A stretch of DNA of 64,000 nucleotides from Synechococcus sp. MEDNS5 (GTDB lineage Bacteria > Cyanobacteriota > Cyanobacteriia > PCC-6307 > Cyanobiaceae), in contig NZ_CP047952.1 in the NCBI RefSeq assembly GCF_014279875.1, forward strand, positions 2,108,001-2,172,000. Direction: 5' to 3'. The position numbers and the translations under genes were made by a program. This document shows positions 17,083 through 24,947 of this stretch, in pieces. The stretch's first letter is position 1. Every line of letters starts with the position of its first letter. A model generated the notes under the pieces. It was not told the DNA's origin. It did not search any database and saw nothing but the letters and a program-made list of their open reading frames with translations.

Positions 17083-18882
17083 TCAGAACTTGAAGGAGGT
17101 CTTCACCAGACCGCCGAACTGATTGAAGGTTTCACCCTGAGTTGCTGCACCCAAAGGGCGGCTGAGGTAGAAGAGCGCAGGTGTGACCGAGATATTGTCG
17201 GTGACCTGGAACTGATACCAGAATTCCCAGGCGTACTGGCCATCGCGAGCTAATGAATTCTCAGCGTCGGAAGAAGATCCAAGTCCAGTTCCTGTACCAG
17301 AGAGGTCGATACCAGTGACAAATGCCTCTTGACCAACAGCCAATCCAGCGTTGTTGCCCTCGAGGAACACATCACTCCATTGGAGACCGACGTACCAAGA
17401 CTGGGAGGTCGCAGAATCGAACTCATAACCAGACAAGGTTGACTCGTCGTCCCCATTGGTCGAATTCAGGCCCCAACCAATACTGATTGAGGGAATGATT
17501 CCGGAATTCTCAGGCTCCCACCAAGCGCTGACGGCAACATTGTTGCTGTTGCCCAGCAATCCAACCTGTGTAGCCAGAGGGGTACCTGTTGACTCATAAA
17601 CAGTGCCCCAGTTCAAAGAACTGTAGGTATAAGCGGCAGCCAGTCCCCAGCCACTACCAGCGTATGCAAGCTGAACTGTTCCTGTACCGGCAGAACAATC
17701 AGTAGCGATTCCACCAGCGTTATCACAGGTGGTATCGCCATTCGCATCAACTGAGCTGGGAGCCGAAAAATTGCCGTTGCTCGACACATAGTTGGCACTG
17801 ATGCTGAAGCCGTCGTTGCTCCACCAAATACCGGCACCAGGTCCAAGATTTAGGCTGTAGGCGCCAGGAGCACCTGCGTAGGTGAAGAAGTCAAGAACCG
17901 TGTCAGACGGATAAGCACTCGGCCAAACCGCAAGCATGTCGTCCTGACGGACGTAACCACCTGCTGTAACCGTGAAATCACTACCAAGAGGGAACTGATA
18001 GAACAATCGATCAATTGAAACCGCGTTGGCCTTAGGGCCTTCTTCAAAGGCAACCTCTAAACCAGAAGCTGTTGCGTAGGTTCCTCCAAACGGACTAACA
18101 ATTCCCGAGCTGGCACTGAAGCCAAAAGCGCTATTGGTGAAATTGCCAGTACGCAGTCTGGTACGCAGCAGATCTTTACCAGTAAAACTGGTATCGAAAT
18201 CAATTTTCAAATCGTAGTTAAAGACAGCAGCGCCGAGATTTTGGTTGGCAACGCTGGCCATTTTCTTACGACTACCCACCCCAAAAAATGGAGAATTCGG
18301 GTTGGAGTCAAGCTTTGTAGAAATGCCATATTGACCAACAACGGTGGCATCCCCGCCGAAGGTATTAGCACCGGTCACGAAGGTGGCCACACCACTCATC
18401 TTGGTGGTGGTGGAGAACTGGGTAGATTCCAGTTCGCCAACGCGGGCTTCCAGACCGTCCACGCGGCCCTTGAGGATGGCGAGTTCCTTCTCGAACTCCT
18501 TCATCAGGCGCTTGAGCTCGTCGGTCACTTCGGTGACGCGGTCGAGACAGGCGTTCAGCAGGGCAGCCGCTTCAAAGCGGGTCATGGCCCGGTTGCCACG
18601 GTAGGTGCCGTTGGGATAGCCAGCGACGCAGCCGTAGCGCTCGATCAGGTTGCTCAGTGCCTGGTACGCCCAATCAGTGGGATACACATCGGAGAACTGA
18701 GTGATGCTGGTGACCTGGTCCAGGCTGGAGCTGGAACGAGCCTTACGAGGCTTAGCCGTGTACTCCGAAACCCCGTCGATGTTCAGCTCGGTGGCTGAAG
18801 CGGGGCGCATTGAATCGGATGCCAGCGGAGCCAACAAACCAAGGGCTGCAGGTGCCACCAGCAGTTGCTGGAAAAGTTTCAT
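17083..18882 (-). CDS. SLH-domain outer-membrane porin (SomA-like), copy 3
   Basis: A 599-residue porin. Residues 1 to about 160 (signal, SLH domain, coiled coil) are shared with copy 1 at DNA level, but the beta-barrel is a distinct type (AVWPSAYPSDTVLDFFTYAG, GWGLAAAYTYSSLNWG) ending VKTSFKF. Two cysteines in the segment DTTCDNAGGIATDCSAG could form an external-loop disulfide. ATG 18882 gives the MKLFQQLL start; an upstream ATG at 18894 would add four residues and lies in the leader hairpin. As the most diverged copy it may have a different channel preference. Confidence 0.92.
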   Translation of the reverse strand: MKLFQQLLVAPAALGLLAPLASDSMRPASATELNIDGVSEYTAKPRKARSSSSLDQVTSITQFSDVYPTDWAYQALSNLIERYGCVAGYPNGTYRGNRAMTRFEAAALLNACLDRVTEVTDELKRLMKEFEKELAILKGRVDGLEARVGELESTQFSTTTKMSGVATFVTGANTFGGDATVVGQYGISTKLDSNPNSPFFGVGSRKKMASVANQNLGAAVFNYDLKIDFDTSFTGKDLLRTRLRTGNFTNSAFGFSASSGIVSPFGGTYATASGLEVAFEEGPKANAVSIDRLFYQFPLGSDFTVTAGGYVRQDDMLAVWPSAYPSDTVLDFFTYAGAPGAYSLNLGPGAGIWWSNDGFSISANYVSSNGNFSAPSSVDANGDTTCDNAGGIATDCSAGTGTVQLAYAGSGWGLAAAYTYSSLNWGTVYESTGTPLATQVGLLGNSNNVAVSAWWEPENSGIIPSISIGWGLNSTNGDDESTLSGYEFDSATSQSWYVGLQWSDVFLEGNNAGLAVGQEAFVTGIDLSGTGTGLGSSSDAENSLARDGQYAWEFWYQFQVTDNISVTPALFYLSRPLGAATQGETFNQFGGLVKTSFKF

Positions 18883-18887
18883 GAGAT

Positions 18888-18910
18888 TCCTCACACCAAA
18901 AATTGAGGGA
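18888..18910 (-). promoter_or_regulatory. Porin 3 leader: Yfr1-complementary site and SD hairpin
   Basis: GTGTGAGGA (18896 to 18888) precedes ATG 18882 by 5 bases and is flanked by CCTCA (18908-18904), giving the same possible hairpin. Sequence further upstream differs from porins 1 and 2, so this short element is conserved beyond the duplication. Confidence 0.7.
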
Positions 18911-19091
18911 ACACGCCGTAGCGATGATGGAAATATGTTGCATTACCCCCCCTTAACCAGCCAATATGTGCCGCTCTTTTACCCGTCTGGTATCAGATGT
19001 TGCCATTTGAGGCTCAAATGTTCAAAACAACAAAATGCTGAACGAATCGCACCTCCAACAACAAGGTGGTTGATCGTCAAAACAAGCACTT

Positions 19092-19126
19092 AAAACGATG
19101 CCCCCATTCGGAAACCGAACGGGGGC
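19092..19126 (-). terminator. Strong hairpin, probable terminator of a small minus-strand unit
   Basis: Arms GCCCCC-A-TTCGG and CCGAA-C-GGGGGC pair with one mismatch across 19100-19126. On the minus strand it is followed by ATCGTTTTAAG, a short T run. It would end a transcript coming from 19235; the T run is weak. Confidence 0.5.
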
Positions 19127-19181
19127 TCTCGCCGGGTCCGCTTTGGCGCGGAACCGATTGATCACTTAAAAGATGAAGCCG

Positions 19182-19235
19182 TCAGCCGGCGTTCTCCGCG
19201 ATCAGCAGACCCTGCGTGAAAGAACTGGAACTCAT
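19182..19235 (-). CDS. Possible 17-residue peptide with strong ribosome site
   Basis: The minus strand encodes MSSSSFTQGLLIAENAG followed by TGA. The ATG at 19235 is preceded at ideal distance by AGGAGGAGGTG, a far stronger Shine-Dalgarno than most genes here have. The frame is followed 56 bases on by the hairpin at 19100-19126. No homologue is recognised. It could be a true small protein, a leader peptide, or a chance match; the ribosome site and the terminator argue for a real unit. Confidence 0.4.
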   Translation of the reverse strand: MSSSSFTQGLLIAENAG

Positions 19236-19269
19236 GGACACCTCCTCCTGAATGGATTGATGATCGCCG

Positions 19270-20853
19270 GTGATGCATCCGGTCGAGCCCTGGATCCGAA
19301 GATCAACGAACACCACCACATCACTGCGGTCTGAACTCTTGAACCATAACGGAGGCAGGAGAACTTTTGCAGGGCAAAGCCACTGGCTGGTTCCGCTTTT
19401 GCTCTGGCTGCTCACGCTCGCACTCTGGTTGCCGGGACTTGGCAACCTGCCGCTGCGCGACTGGGACGAAGGACGGGTTGCCACCGTGGCCCGCTCCACC
19501 ACAAACTTGCTGCCGATGAAATGGCAGCAGGCCTACCTCAACAAACCTCCCGGTCTCCATGCACCAATCGGGCAACTGATCCGCAGCCACGGCGAGAACG
19601 AAACCTTGGTGCGTCTGTTGCCCGCCCTTCTTTCCAGCCTGGCAGTGCCGCTGATCGTTCTGCTGCGCAGGGCTCTGGGTGGTGCTCACAAAAACCGCAA
19701 GGCCCTACTCGCTGGCGTGGTTTTGATGACCCTCCTCCCGATGGCACGTCACGGTCGGCTGGCAATGCTGGATGGAACTCTTGTGAGTTGCAGCCTGCTG
19801 CTCTGGTGGGGCTGGGTCAGGTCCCGAGAGCAACCGTTAAGAGCCCTCGCTGCAGGAGTTGCCGGCAGTGGCGTGCTGCTTTTGAAACCGCCGGCGCTGC
19901 TGGGATTGGCCCTGATCGCTCTGATCGTGGGTGGCCGCAGCAGCTGGCCTCGCTGGCGTGGCTGGATCACCCTGGTTTTAGGGCTCCTGCCAGGTTTGGC
20001 CTGGCATCTCTGGCACTGGAGTGTGCGAGGCAGCGATGCACTGCTGATGTGGGGCGGGCAGGGACTGGCTCGCCTGACGAGCAGCATCGGCGATGGCCAT
20101 GGCTGGTGGACCCCGTGGGTGGAAGTGCTCGAAGGGGGCTGGCCCTGGCTTCTGCTGCTCCCCATTGGACTGCGCTGGGCCTGGGGACACCGGCGACAGA
20201 GCGCCGGACGCTGGGAGCTTGGGCTGTTCATCGGCAGTGCCGCACTGGTGCTGCCGCTACGCACCCAGTTGCCCTGGTACAGCCACCTCCTCTGGCCTCC
20301 GCTTGCCTTGCTCTGCGCCGAGGGGCTGACTCAATTGCTCGACTCCGGTGCGCCCCACTGGGTGACCCGGTGCTGGCAGGCCCTCGGCTTTGGACTGAGC
20401 CTGGCTGGATTGGGCACGCTGGTAATCCGCGAGCCGCAACTGCCGGGCCTGAGCCTGCTTCTGGCGGGGTTCGGACTGTTGTTAGGAGGTCAAGTCATCA
20501 GACATCCCCAGCCCCAGCGACGACGACGAGGGCTGGGGATCCTGGTGATCGCCTGGAGCCTGGCGCTGCTGGCTCTTTGGCACAGCCGCCTTTGGTTGTG
20601 GGAGCTGAATGAAAGCTGGGATCCACGACCTGTGGCCGCCCAAGTGCGGGCGCTGCCGGCCAATGCGTCCGTTTGGCTTCAAGGTCCCACCCGGCCATCC
20701 CTTGGCTGGTACGCAGGTCGTAATTTGCAGCGTTACCGCAAAAGCGAATCACCCGAGACGCCCTTCTGGCTTGTGAGCAATAAGCGGATGCCTGGCTGTT
20801 TACTAAATCATGACCCGGTCGCAGGCGACTGGAAGCTGTGGCGATGCCAATGA
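19270..20853 (+). CDS. Membrane glycosyltransferase, PMT/ArnT-like (GT-C)
   Basis: A 527-residue protein with about ten hydrophobic helices after a polar N-terminus. The first periplasmic loop contains LPLRDWDEGRVATVAR; the DWDEGR motif matches the acidic catalytic loop of PMT/ArnT enzymes, which use polyprenyl-phosphate sugars. A second typical loop is YLNKPPGLHAPIGQL, matching the KPPL-like motif of the family. The ATG at 19270 is uncertain; the hydrophobic part begins about 37 codons later, so an internal start is possible. The gene overlaps the DUF2079 gene downstream by 16 bases. The acceptor is unknown. Confidence 0.75.
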   Translation: MMHPVEPWIRRSTNTTTSLRSELLNHNGGRRTFAGQSHWLVPLLLWLLTLALWLPGLGNLPLRDWDEGRVATVARSTTNLLPMKWQQAYLNKPPGLHAPIGQLIRSHGENETLVRLLPALLSSLAVPLIVLLRRALGGAHKNRKALLAGVVLMTLLPMARHGRLAMLDGTLVSCSLLLWWGWVRSREQPLRALAAGVAGSGVLLLKPPALLGLALIALIVGGRSSWPRWRGWITLVLGLLPGLAWHLWHWSVRGSDALLMWGGQGLARLTSSIGDGHGWWTPWVEVLEGGWPWLLLLPIGLRWAWGHRRQSAGRWELGLFIGSAALVLPLRTQLPWYSHLLWPPLALLCAEGLTQLLDSGAPHWVTRCWQALGFGLSLAGLGTLVIREPQLPGLSLLLAGFGLLLGGQVIRHPQPQRRRRGLGILVIAWSLALLALWHSRLWLWELNESWDPRPVAAQVRALPANASVWLQGPTRPSLGWYAGRNLQRYRKSESPETPFWLVSNKRMPGCLLNHDPVAGDWKLWRCQ

Positions 20854-22238
20854 AACCACCTCGCCAGCTCTGGGGTCTTGCCGTCGGTTTGGGTCTGATG
20901 GGCTGGGGCTGCAGCGCCCTGCGGCATGGCCTGCTGCAGAGCAACGCCTACGACCTGGGTCTGTTTGACCAGTGGGTCTGGCTGATCAGCAAGGGGTTGC
21001 CGCCGATCTCTTCGATGGAGCACGTTCACGTGCTGGCGGATCACGGCGCCTGGTTGTTGTATGGCGCTGGTGCGCTCTACCGACTGCTGCCATCGGTGCA
21101 GTGGCTACTGCTAACACAGGCCTTGGCGTTGAGCCTTACGGCAATCCCAATTTGGTGGCTGGCGCAGCAGGCTGGACTCACTAGATACAACTGTTGGCTG
21201 GCCTGCGGACTCTGGTGGCTGCAACCGGTGGTGTTCAACGCAACCCTTTTTGACTTTCACCCTGAGACCTGGGCGATGCCGGCCTTCGCCTTGGCCCTCT
21301 GGGCCGAACGGGAGGAGCGCCCGCGCCTCTGGCTGGCCCTGCTGCTGGTGATGCTGGGGGCCCGTGATGGGCTGGTGCTGGTGCTCGGCGGCATGGGGCT
21401 CGATTTGGCATGGCGCCAGCGCTGGCGGTGGAGTGCCGCCGTCATCGGACTGGCTGCGGGCTGGTTGCTGATGCTGAGTCGGTGGCTGTACCCCTGGCTG
21501 CGCAATGGCGAAGGCCCCAAGGCCGCCGCTCGCATGTTCAGCCATCTCAGCGGCGGACCAATGCAGATCTTTCAGAGCCTTGACTGGAGCGGAGGTCTTC
21601 AGTATCTACTGCTGCTCTGCCTGCCCTGCATCTGGCTCTGGCGACGGCGATCACTGCCGACTCTGCTGATCGCACTACCCCTAGTGCTGGTCAATTTGCT
21701 GTCGGGCTCCGCTAGCTACCGAACCCTTGTGCATCACTACAGCTTGCCTCTGGCGCTGGTCGCTGTGCTGGCGGCCGTTGATGGTGGGTTGGCAAAAAGC
21801 CGCCCGCGCCCGCGACTTTCCTGGAGCCTGATCTGGGCGACAGCCTTCTGGCTGGCCCTGGCCAAACCCTGGTTCTTCACAGGGCCCTATCTGGAACGCA
21901 TCACTTTGCAAAGTGATGCGGCCGCAGCCACAGCCACCGTGCCAGCCGATGCCGGCATGCTCACCACCAGTTATCTCGTGCCTCACCTGAGTCAACGGCG
22001 CCAGATCGCCTTTCCTAAGAAAAGCTTTGATGGCCCGCTGGATGCAGAGGGCTGGACGGCTCTGCTTCTTCACCCAAGCGACCCCGGCTGGGGCTCTTCC
22101 CAAAAGGTGCAACAGCGATTGCTCAACCAAGCGCAGCGCAGCGATTGGGACTGCCGGCGGTGGCCTTCAGGCCTTGAATTGTGCCTTGCACCCGGCGCAA
22201 CATCAGCGCGCCCCCTTGCTGGTGAATCAGCTGGCTAA
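20838..22238 (+). CDS. DUF2079 membrane protein
   Basis: A 466-residue integral membrane protein with about ten helices. The N-terminal signature QSNAYDLGLFDQWVWLISKG followed by ADHGAWLLYGAGALYRL and LPSVQWLLLTQ matches DUF2079, a GT-C-like family of unknown activity. Start could be GTG 20838, ATG 20844 or ATG 20850; all lie within the end of the upstream glycosyltransferase gene, suggesting translational coupling. A role in surface glycan assembly together with the upstream enzyme is a reasonable inference. It converges on psbD, whose terminator lies in between. Confidence 0.75.
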   Translation: MAMPMKPPRQLWGLAVGLGLMGWGCSALRHGLLQSNAYDLGLFDQWVWLISKGLPPISSMEHVHVLADHGAWLLYGAGALYRLLPSVQWLLLTQALALSLTAIPIWWLAQQAGLTRYNCWLACGLWWLQPVVFNATLFDFHPETWAMPAFALALWAEREERPRLWLALLLVMLGARDGLVLVLGGMGLDLAWRQRWRWSAAVIGLAAGWLLMLSRWLYPWLRNGEGPKAAARMFSHLSGGPMQIFQSLDWSGGLQYLLLLCLPCIWLWRRRSLPTLLIALPLVLVNLLSGSASYRTLVHHYSLPLALVAVLAAVDGGLAKSRPRPRLSWSLIWATAFWLALAKPWFFTGPYLERITLQSDAAAATATVPADAGMLTTSYLVPHLSQRRQIAFPKKSFDGPLDAEGWTALLLHPSDPGWGSSQKVQQRLLNQAQRSDWDCRRWPSGLELCLAPGATSARPLAGESAG

Positions 22239-22291
22239 TGCGATCACGAAGATACGCCAACCACTGCAATGCTCGAGGGTCTCTGGCAAGC

Positions 22292-22321
22292 AAAAAAAAG
22301 GGGATGCCCGAAGGCATTCCC
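22292..22321 (-). terminator. Rho-independent terminator of psbD
   Basis: On the minus strand GGGAATGCC and GGCATCCCC pair around a TTCG-type loop (22300-22321), followed by TTTTTTTT (22292-22299). Its position just after the psbD stop shows that no psbC follows. Confidence 0.92.
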
Positions 22322-22349
22322 GAGGAAAACTTGAATTGAGTTCTGACAA

Positions 22350-23405
22350 TCAGAGAGCGTTGCCGCGGGGCAGAACCTCTTCAGGGAAGACGAAGTTTTC
22401 GTGCGGCTGGTCAGCCGGTGCCATCCAGGCACGCAGACCTTCATTGAGAAGGATGTTCTTGGTGTAGAAGGTCTCGAATTCGGGATCTTCTGCAGCGCGG
22501 ATCTCCTGCGACACGAAGTCGTAGGCGCGCAGGTTGAGGGCCAGGCCGATGATGCCGATGGAACTGGTCCACAGGCCCATCACAGGCACGAACAGCATGA
22601 AGAAGTGCAGCCAGCGCTTGTTGGAGAACGCGATCCCGAAGATCTGGCTCCAGAAGCGGTTGGCGGTGACCATTGAATAGGTCTCTTCTTCCTGAGTGGG
22701 CTCGAACGCCTTGAAGGTGTTGGCCTGCTCGCCGTCCTCAAACAGGGTGTTTTCCACGGTTGCGCCGTGAATGGCGCAGAGCAGTGCGCCGCCGAGGATG
22801 CCGGCCACGCCCATCATGTGGAAGGGGTTCAAGGTCCAGTTATGGAAGCCCTGAAGGAAGAGGAGGAAGCGGAAGATCGCAGCCACACCGAAGGAGGGCG
22901 CGAAGAACCAGCTGCTCTGGCCGAGGGGGTACATCAGGAAGACGCTGACGAACACCGCGATCGGACCGGAGAAGGCGATGGCGTTGTAAGGGCGGATGCC
23001 CACCAGACGAGCGATCTCGAACTGACGCAGCATGAAGCCGATCAGTGCGAAGGCGCCGTGCAGGGCCACGAAGGCCCAGAGGCCGCCGAGCTGGCACCAG
23101 CGAACGAAGTCGCCTTGGGCCTCAGGGCCCCAGAGCAGAAGCAGGCTGTGACCCATCGCATCAGCGGGGGTGGACACAGCAGCGGTGAGGAAGTTGCAAC
23201 CTTCCAGGTACGAGGAGGCAATGCCGTGGGTGTACCAGGAGGTAACAAAAGTGGTGCCGGTGAGCCAGCCACCGATGGCCAAATAGGCCGTTGGAAAGAG
23301 AAGAATGCCGGACCAGCCGACAAAAACGAAGCGGTCGCGCTTGAGCCAGTCATCGAGGACGTCGAACCATCCCCGCTGTGGCGCGCGTCCTACAGCGATC
23401 GTCAT
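22350..23405 (-). CDS. psbD: Photosystem II D2 protein, isolated copy
   Basis: A 351-residue D2 reaction-centre protein of thylakoid photosystem II; with D1 it binds P680, pheophytin and plastoquinone QA. The N-terminus [20 protein letters not shown], the motif [20 protein letters not shown], the non-haem iron/QA region [20 protein letters not shown] and the C-terminus [12 protein letters not shown] are all typical. Cyanobacteria commonly have one psbD overlapping psbC and a second stand-alone copy; here a terminator follows directly and no psbC is present, so this is the stand-alone copy (psbD2 type). In other strains that copy is light-induced; a leader palindrome is listed separately. No Shine-Dalgarno is evident before ATG 23405. 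Confidence 0.96.
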   Translation of the reverse strand: MTIAVGRAPQRGWFDVLDDWLKRDRFVFVGWSGILLFPTAYLAIGGWLTGTTFVTSWYTHGIASSYLEGCNFLTAAVSTPADAMGHSLLLLWGPEAQGDFVRWCQLGGLWAFVALHGAFALIGFMLRQFEIARLVGIRPYNAIAFSGPIAVFVSVFLMYPLGQSSWFFAPSFGVAAIFRFLLFLQGFHNWTLNPFHMMGVAGILGGALLCAIHGATVENTLFEDGEQANTFKAFEPTQEEETYSMVTANRFWSQIFGIAFSNKRWLHFFMLFVPVMGLWTSSIGIIGLALNLRAYDFVSQEIRAAEDPEFETFYTKNILLNEGLRAWMAPADQPHENFVFPEEVLPRGNAL

Positions 23406-23411
23406 TGGAGG

Positions 23412-23425
23412 AGCTTCATGAAGCT
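23412..23425. promoter_or_regulatory. 14-bp perfect palindrome in psbD leader
   Basis: AGCTTCATGAAGCT lies 7 bases upstream of the psbD ATG on the minus strand. It could form an RNA hairpin near the start codon or a DNA operator. Its conservation in other psbD leaders is not known from this window. Confidence 0.4.
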
Positions 23426-23561
23426 TTACGTGACGAGCCTAGTGGCCGTGCGCTGTTTGTGGGCAAGAAAGCCGAACAACAAGCCCGACATGAGTAAAAA
23501 TGCCCAACGACTCGGGGATCGCCCTGATTGGCGAAGATGGTGCCATCTACGGGATTGGTCT

Positions 23562-23825
23562 GTGTACGTGATTGAGCTGGCTCTGCGCATGAGTCCGATG
23601 CCGGTCTCCGTGCAAAGAAAGGAGCACGATTCGGCAGAAGCGCTTTACCAACAAGTGCGTACGGCCCTTGAGCAGGGACAGCCACGCCTGCTCGAGCTCA
23701 GCTGCGAGAAGGTGGAGGGCAAGCGACTCAGCGTTCTCACGAGCGATCTGCTGGCTGTGCAGATTTATGAGAAAACAGCCGCCAGCGGCGGCACGAAGCG
23801 CCCGGGCTTCTCCCTCGAAGCCTGA
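23562..23825 (+). CDS. UPF0367 family protein
   Basis: An 87-residue protein if it starts at GTG 23562, giving [20 protein letters not shown], the typical N-terminus of the cyanobacterial UPF0367 family. Further family features are [18 protein letters not shown] and [20 protein letters not shown]. No function is established. A much longer frame upstream runs antisense through psbD and is not the gene. It precedes the ABC ATPase gene by 5 bases and is probably co-transcribed with it. Confidence 0.8.
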   Translation: MYVIELALRMSPMPVSVQRKEHDSAEALYQQVRTALEQGQPRLLELSCEKVEGKRLSVLTSDLLAVQIYEKTAASGGTKRPGFSLEA

Positions 23826-23830
23826 CAAAA

Positions 23831-24535
23831 ATGCTGCCGGTGGAACAGGCCGACTCTGAGCAAGCAGCGCTTCGCTTTGATCGGGTCAGCTTCTGTTGGC
23901 CCTGCGGAACCAAGGCGCTTGATCGCTGCAGCATCCAGATCCGATCCCCAGGACTCTGGATGCTGGTAGGCAGCAACGGGAGCGGCAAGAGCACCCTGTT
24001 CCGGATGATCTGCGGCCTGGTCAATCCGCAGAGCGGCCGAGTGCACTGCGCCCTGCGGCCGGCTTTGGTGTTCCAAAATCCAGACCATCAACTGCTCCTA
24101 CCAAGCTGCGGCAGCGAGCTTCTGCTCAATCTGCCGTTTCATCTATCGAGATCTGAAAAAACAAAGAGGATTCAGAACTTGCTCGAGCAGGTCGGCCTGG
24201 CCGGAATGGCTGGTCGGCCGATTCATACCCTGAGCGGCGGGCAGAAGCAGCGCCTCGCCATTGCAGGCGCTCTCGCCAGCGACGCCAATCTGCTGCTGCT
24301 CGACGAGCCAACCGCCCTTCTCGACACGGCGAGCCAGGCCTCGATCCTCGCCACAGTTCAACAACTGTGCCACCGCTCCAAAAGCCCCCTGACCGCACTC
24401 TGGGTCACCCATCGCCTCGGAGAGCTGGATCACGCCGATGGTGCAGCCCGGATGGAAAAAGGCCGCATCGGAGCCTGGGGCAGTGGCTCAAGCTTGAGAC
24501 GAGAGCTCGAGCCTCTTGCGGGACGGAGGGCCTGA
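23831..24535 (+). CDS. ABC transporter ATP-binding protein, ECF/CbiO-like
   Basis: A 234-residue single ATPase domain. Walker A is GSNGSGKST, the signature is LSGGQKQRLAIAGAL, Walker B is LLLLDEPTALLD, and the switch His is in LWVTHRLGEL. Architecture and brevity resemble CbiO/EcfA-type subunits of energy-coupling vitamin or metal importers. No permease gene is adjacent, so it probably works with components encoded elsewhere, as is usual for ECF systems in cyanobacteria. The substrate cannot be inferred. Confidence 0.8.
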   Translation: MLPVEQADSEQAALRFDRVSFCWPCGTKALDRCSIQIRSPGLWMLVGSNGSGKSTLFRMICGLVNPQSGRVHCALRPALVFQNPDHQLLLPSCGSELLLNLPFHLSRSEKTKRIQNLLEQVGLAGMAGRPIHTLSGGQKQRLAIAGALASDANLLLLDEPTALLDTASQASILATVQQLCHRSKSPLTALWVTHRLGELDHADGAARMEKGRIGAWGSGSSLRRELEPLAGRRA

Positions 24536-24558
24536 AGGGTAAGTTCTCTGGGTCACAT

Positions 24559-24630
24559 TCCTCGGTAGCTCAGCGGTAGAGCGGTCGACTGTTAATCGAT
24601 TGGTCGCAGGTTCGAATCCCGCCCGGGGAG
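24559..24630 (+). tRNA. tRNA-Asn (GTT)
   Basis: A 72-base cloverleaf: acceptor TCCTCGG pairs with CCGGGGA (one T-G), the D arm is GCTC/GAGC, the anticodon loop CTGTTAA carries GTT, and the T loop is TTCGAAT. The CCA end is not encoded. The T stem GCAGG/CCCGC has one A-C mismatch at the third pair. A terminator follows. Confidence 0.95.
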
Positions 24631-24642
24631 CTTTCATCACCA

Positions 24643-24679
24643 CACACCACGGCGAGACGCTTGTGGTGTGTTTTTTTTT
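24643..24679 (+). terminator. Rho-independent terminator after tRNA-Asn
   Basis: CACACCAC (24643-24650) pairs with GTGGTGTG (24663-24670) and is followed directly by nine T residues. Confidence 0.93.
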
Positions 24680-24695
24680 GGGCAACAGCCTGGCA

Positions 24696-24830
24696 ATGAA
24701 CAAATTCCTTCAACGGATGGAATTTCGTTACCGGCAGTCGCCCGAAACCGAAGACTTCCTGAAGAGGCAAGCGATCATGCCAGCACCAGCATTTCGCTCA
24801 ACGCTTTCCGCCGCAGTGGATCCAGGCTGA
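24696..24830 (+). CDS. Possible 44-residue protein
   Basis: A short frame beginning MNKFLQRMEFRYRQSPETED lies just after the tRNA terminator, in the 317-base gap before rpaA. It is basic, lacks a clear ribosome site and resembles no family I know. The remaining gap, 24831-24947, should contain the rpaA promoter. The frame may be chance. Confidence 0.25.
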   Translation: MNKFLQRMEFRYRQSPETEDFLKRQAIMPAPAFRSTLSAAVDPG

Positions 24831-24947
24831 TCACCCCTTCAAGGCCCCCTCAATGAATCACTGCAAGTTCAAGAGAACCTTGAGAGAATCTGTCAAGCCA
24901 CGACGCGGCATCACCACGTCTTCCCTGTTCCAACCGCCTGCGAGTCG

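Larger units (their letters stand above)
18911..19269. other. Intergenic region between porin 3 and a glycosyltransferase
   Basis: This stretch is AT-richer near 18911-19090, which should hold the porin 3 promoter on the minus strand; I could not pick a reliable -10/-35 pair. It also holds a hairpin at 19100-19126 and a very short minus-strand frame at 19182-19235, listed separately. No other gene is visible. Confidence 0.6.

Noticed and set aside
16056-17093. Plus-strand frame of 345 codons antisense to porin 2
   Set aside because: Same reason as above; it also runs through the porin 2 leader and into the 3' end of porin 3.
19521-20612. Out-of-frame 363-codon plus-strand frame inside the glycosyltransferase gene
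   Set aside because: Arg/Ala/Pro-rich product typical of a GC-rich shadow frame; the overlapping frame has clear membrane helices and family motifs.
22350-23405. psbA (D1) identity
   Set aside because: The N-terminus [14 protein letters not shown] and C-terminus [10 protein letters not shown] are those of D2; D1 has a processed C-terminal tail.
22767-23561. Plus-strand frame antisense to psbD that continues into UPF0367
   Set aside because: The antisense part shows no protein-like pattern and the UPF0367 family starts at GTG 23562.
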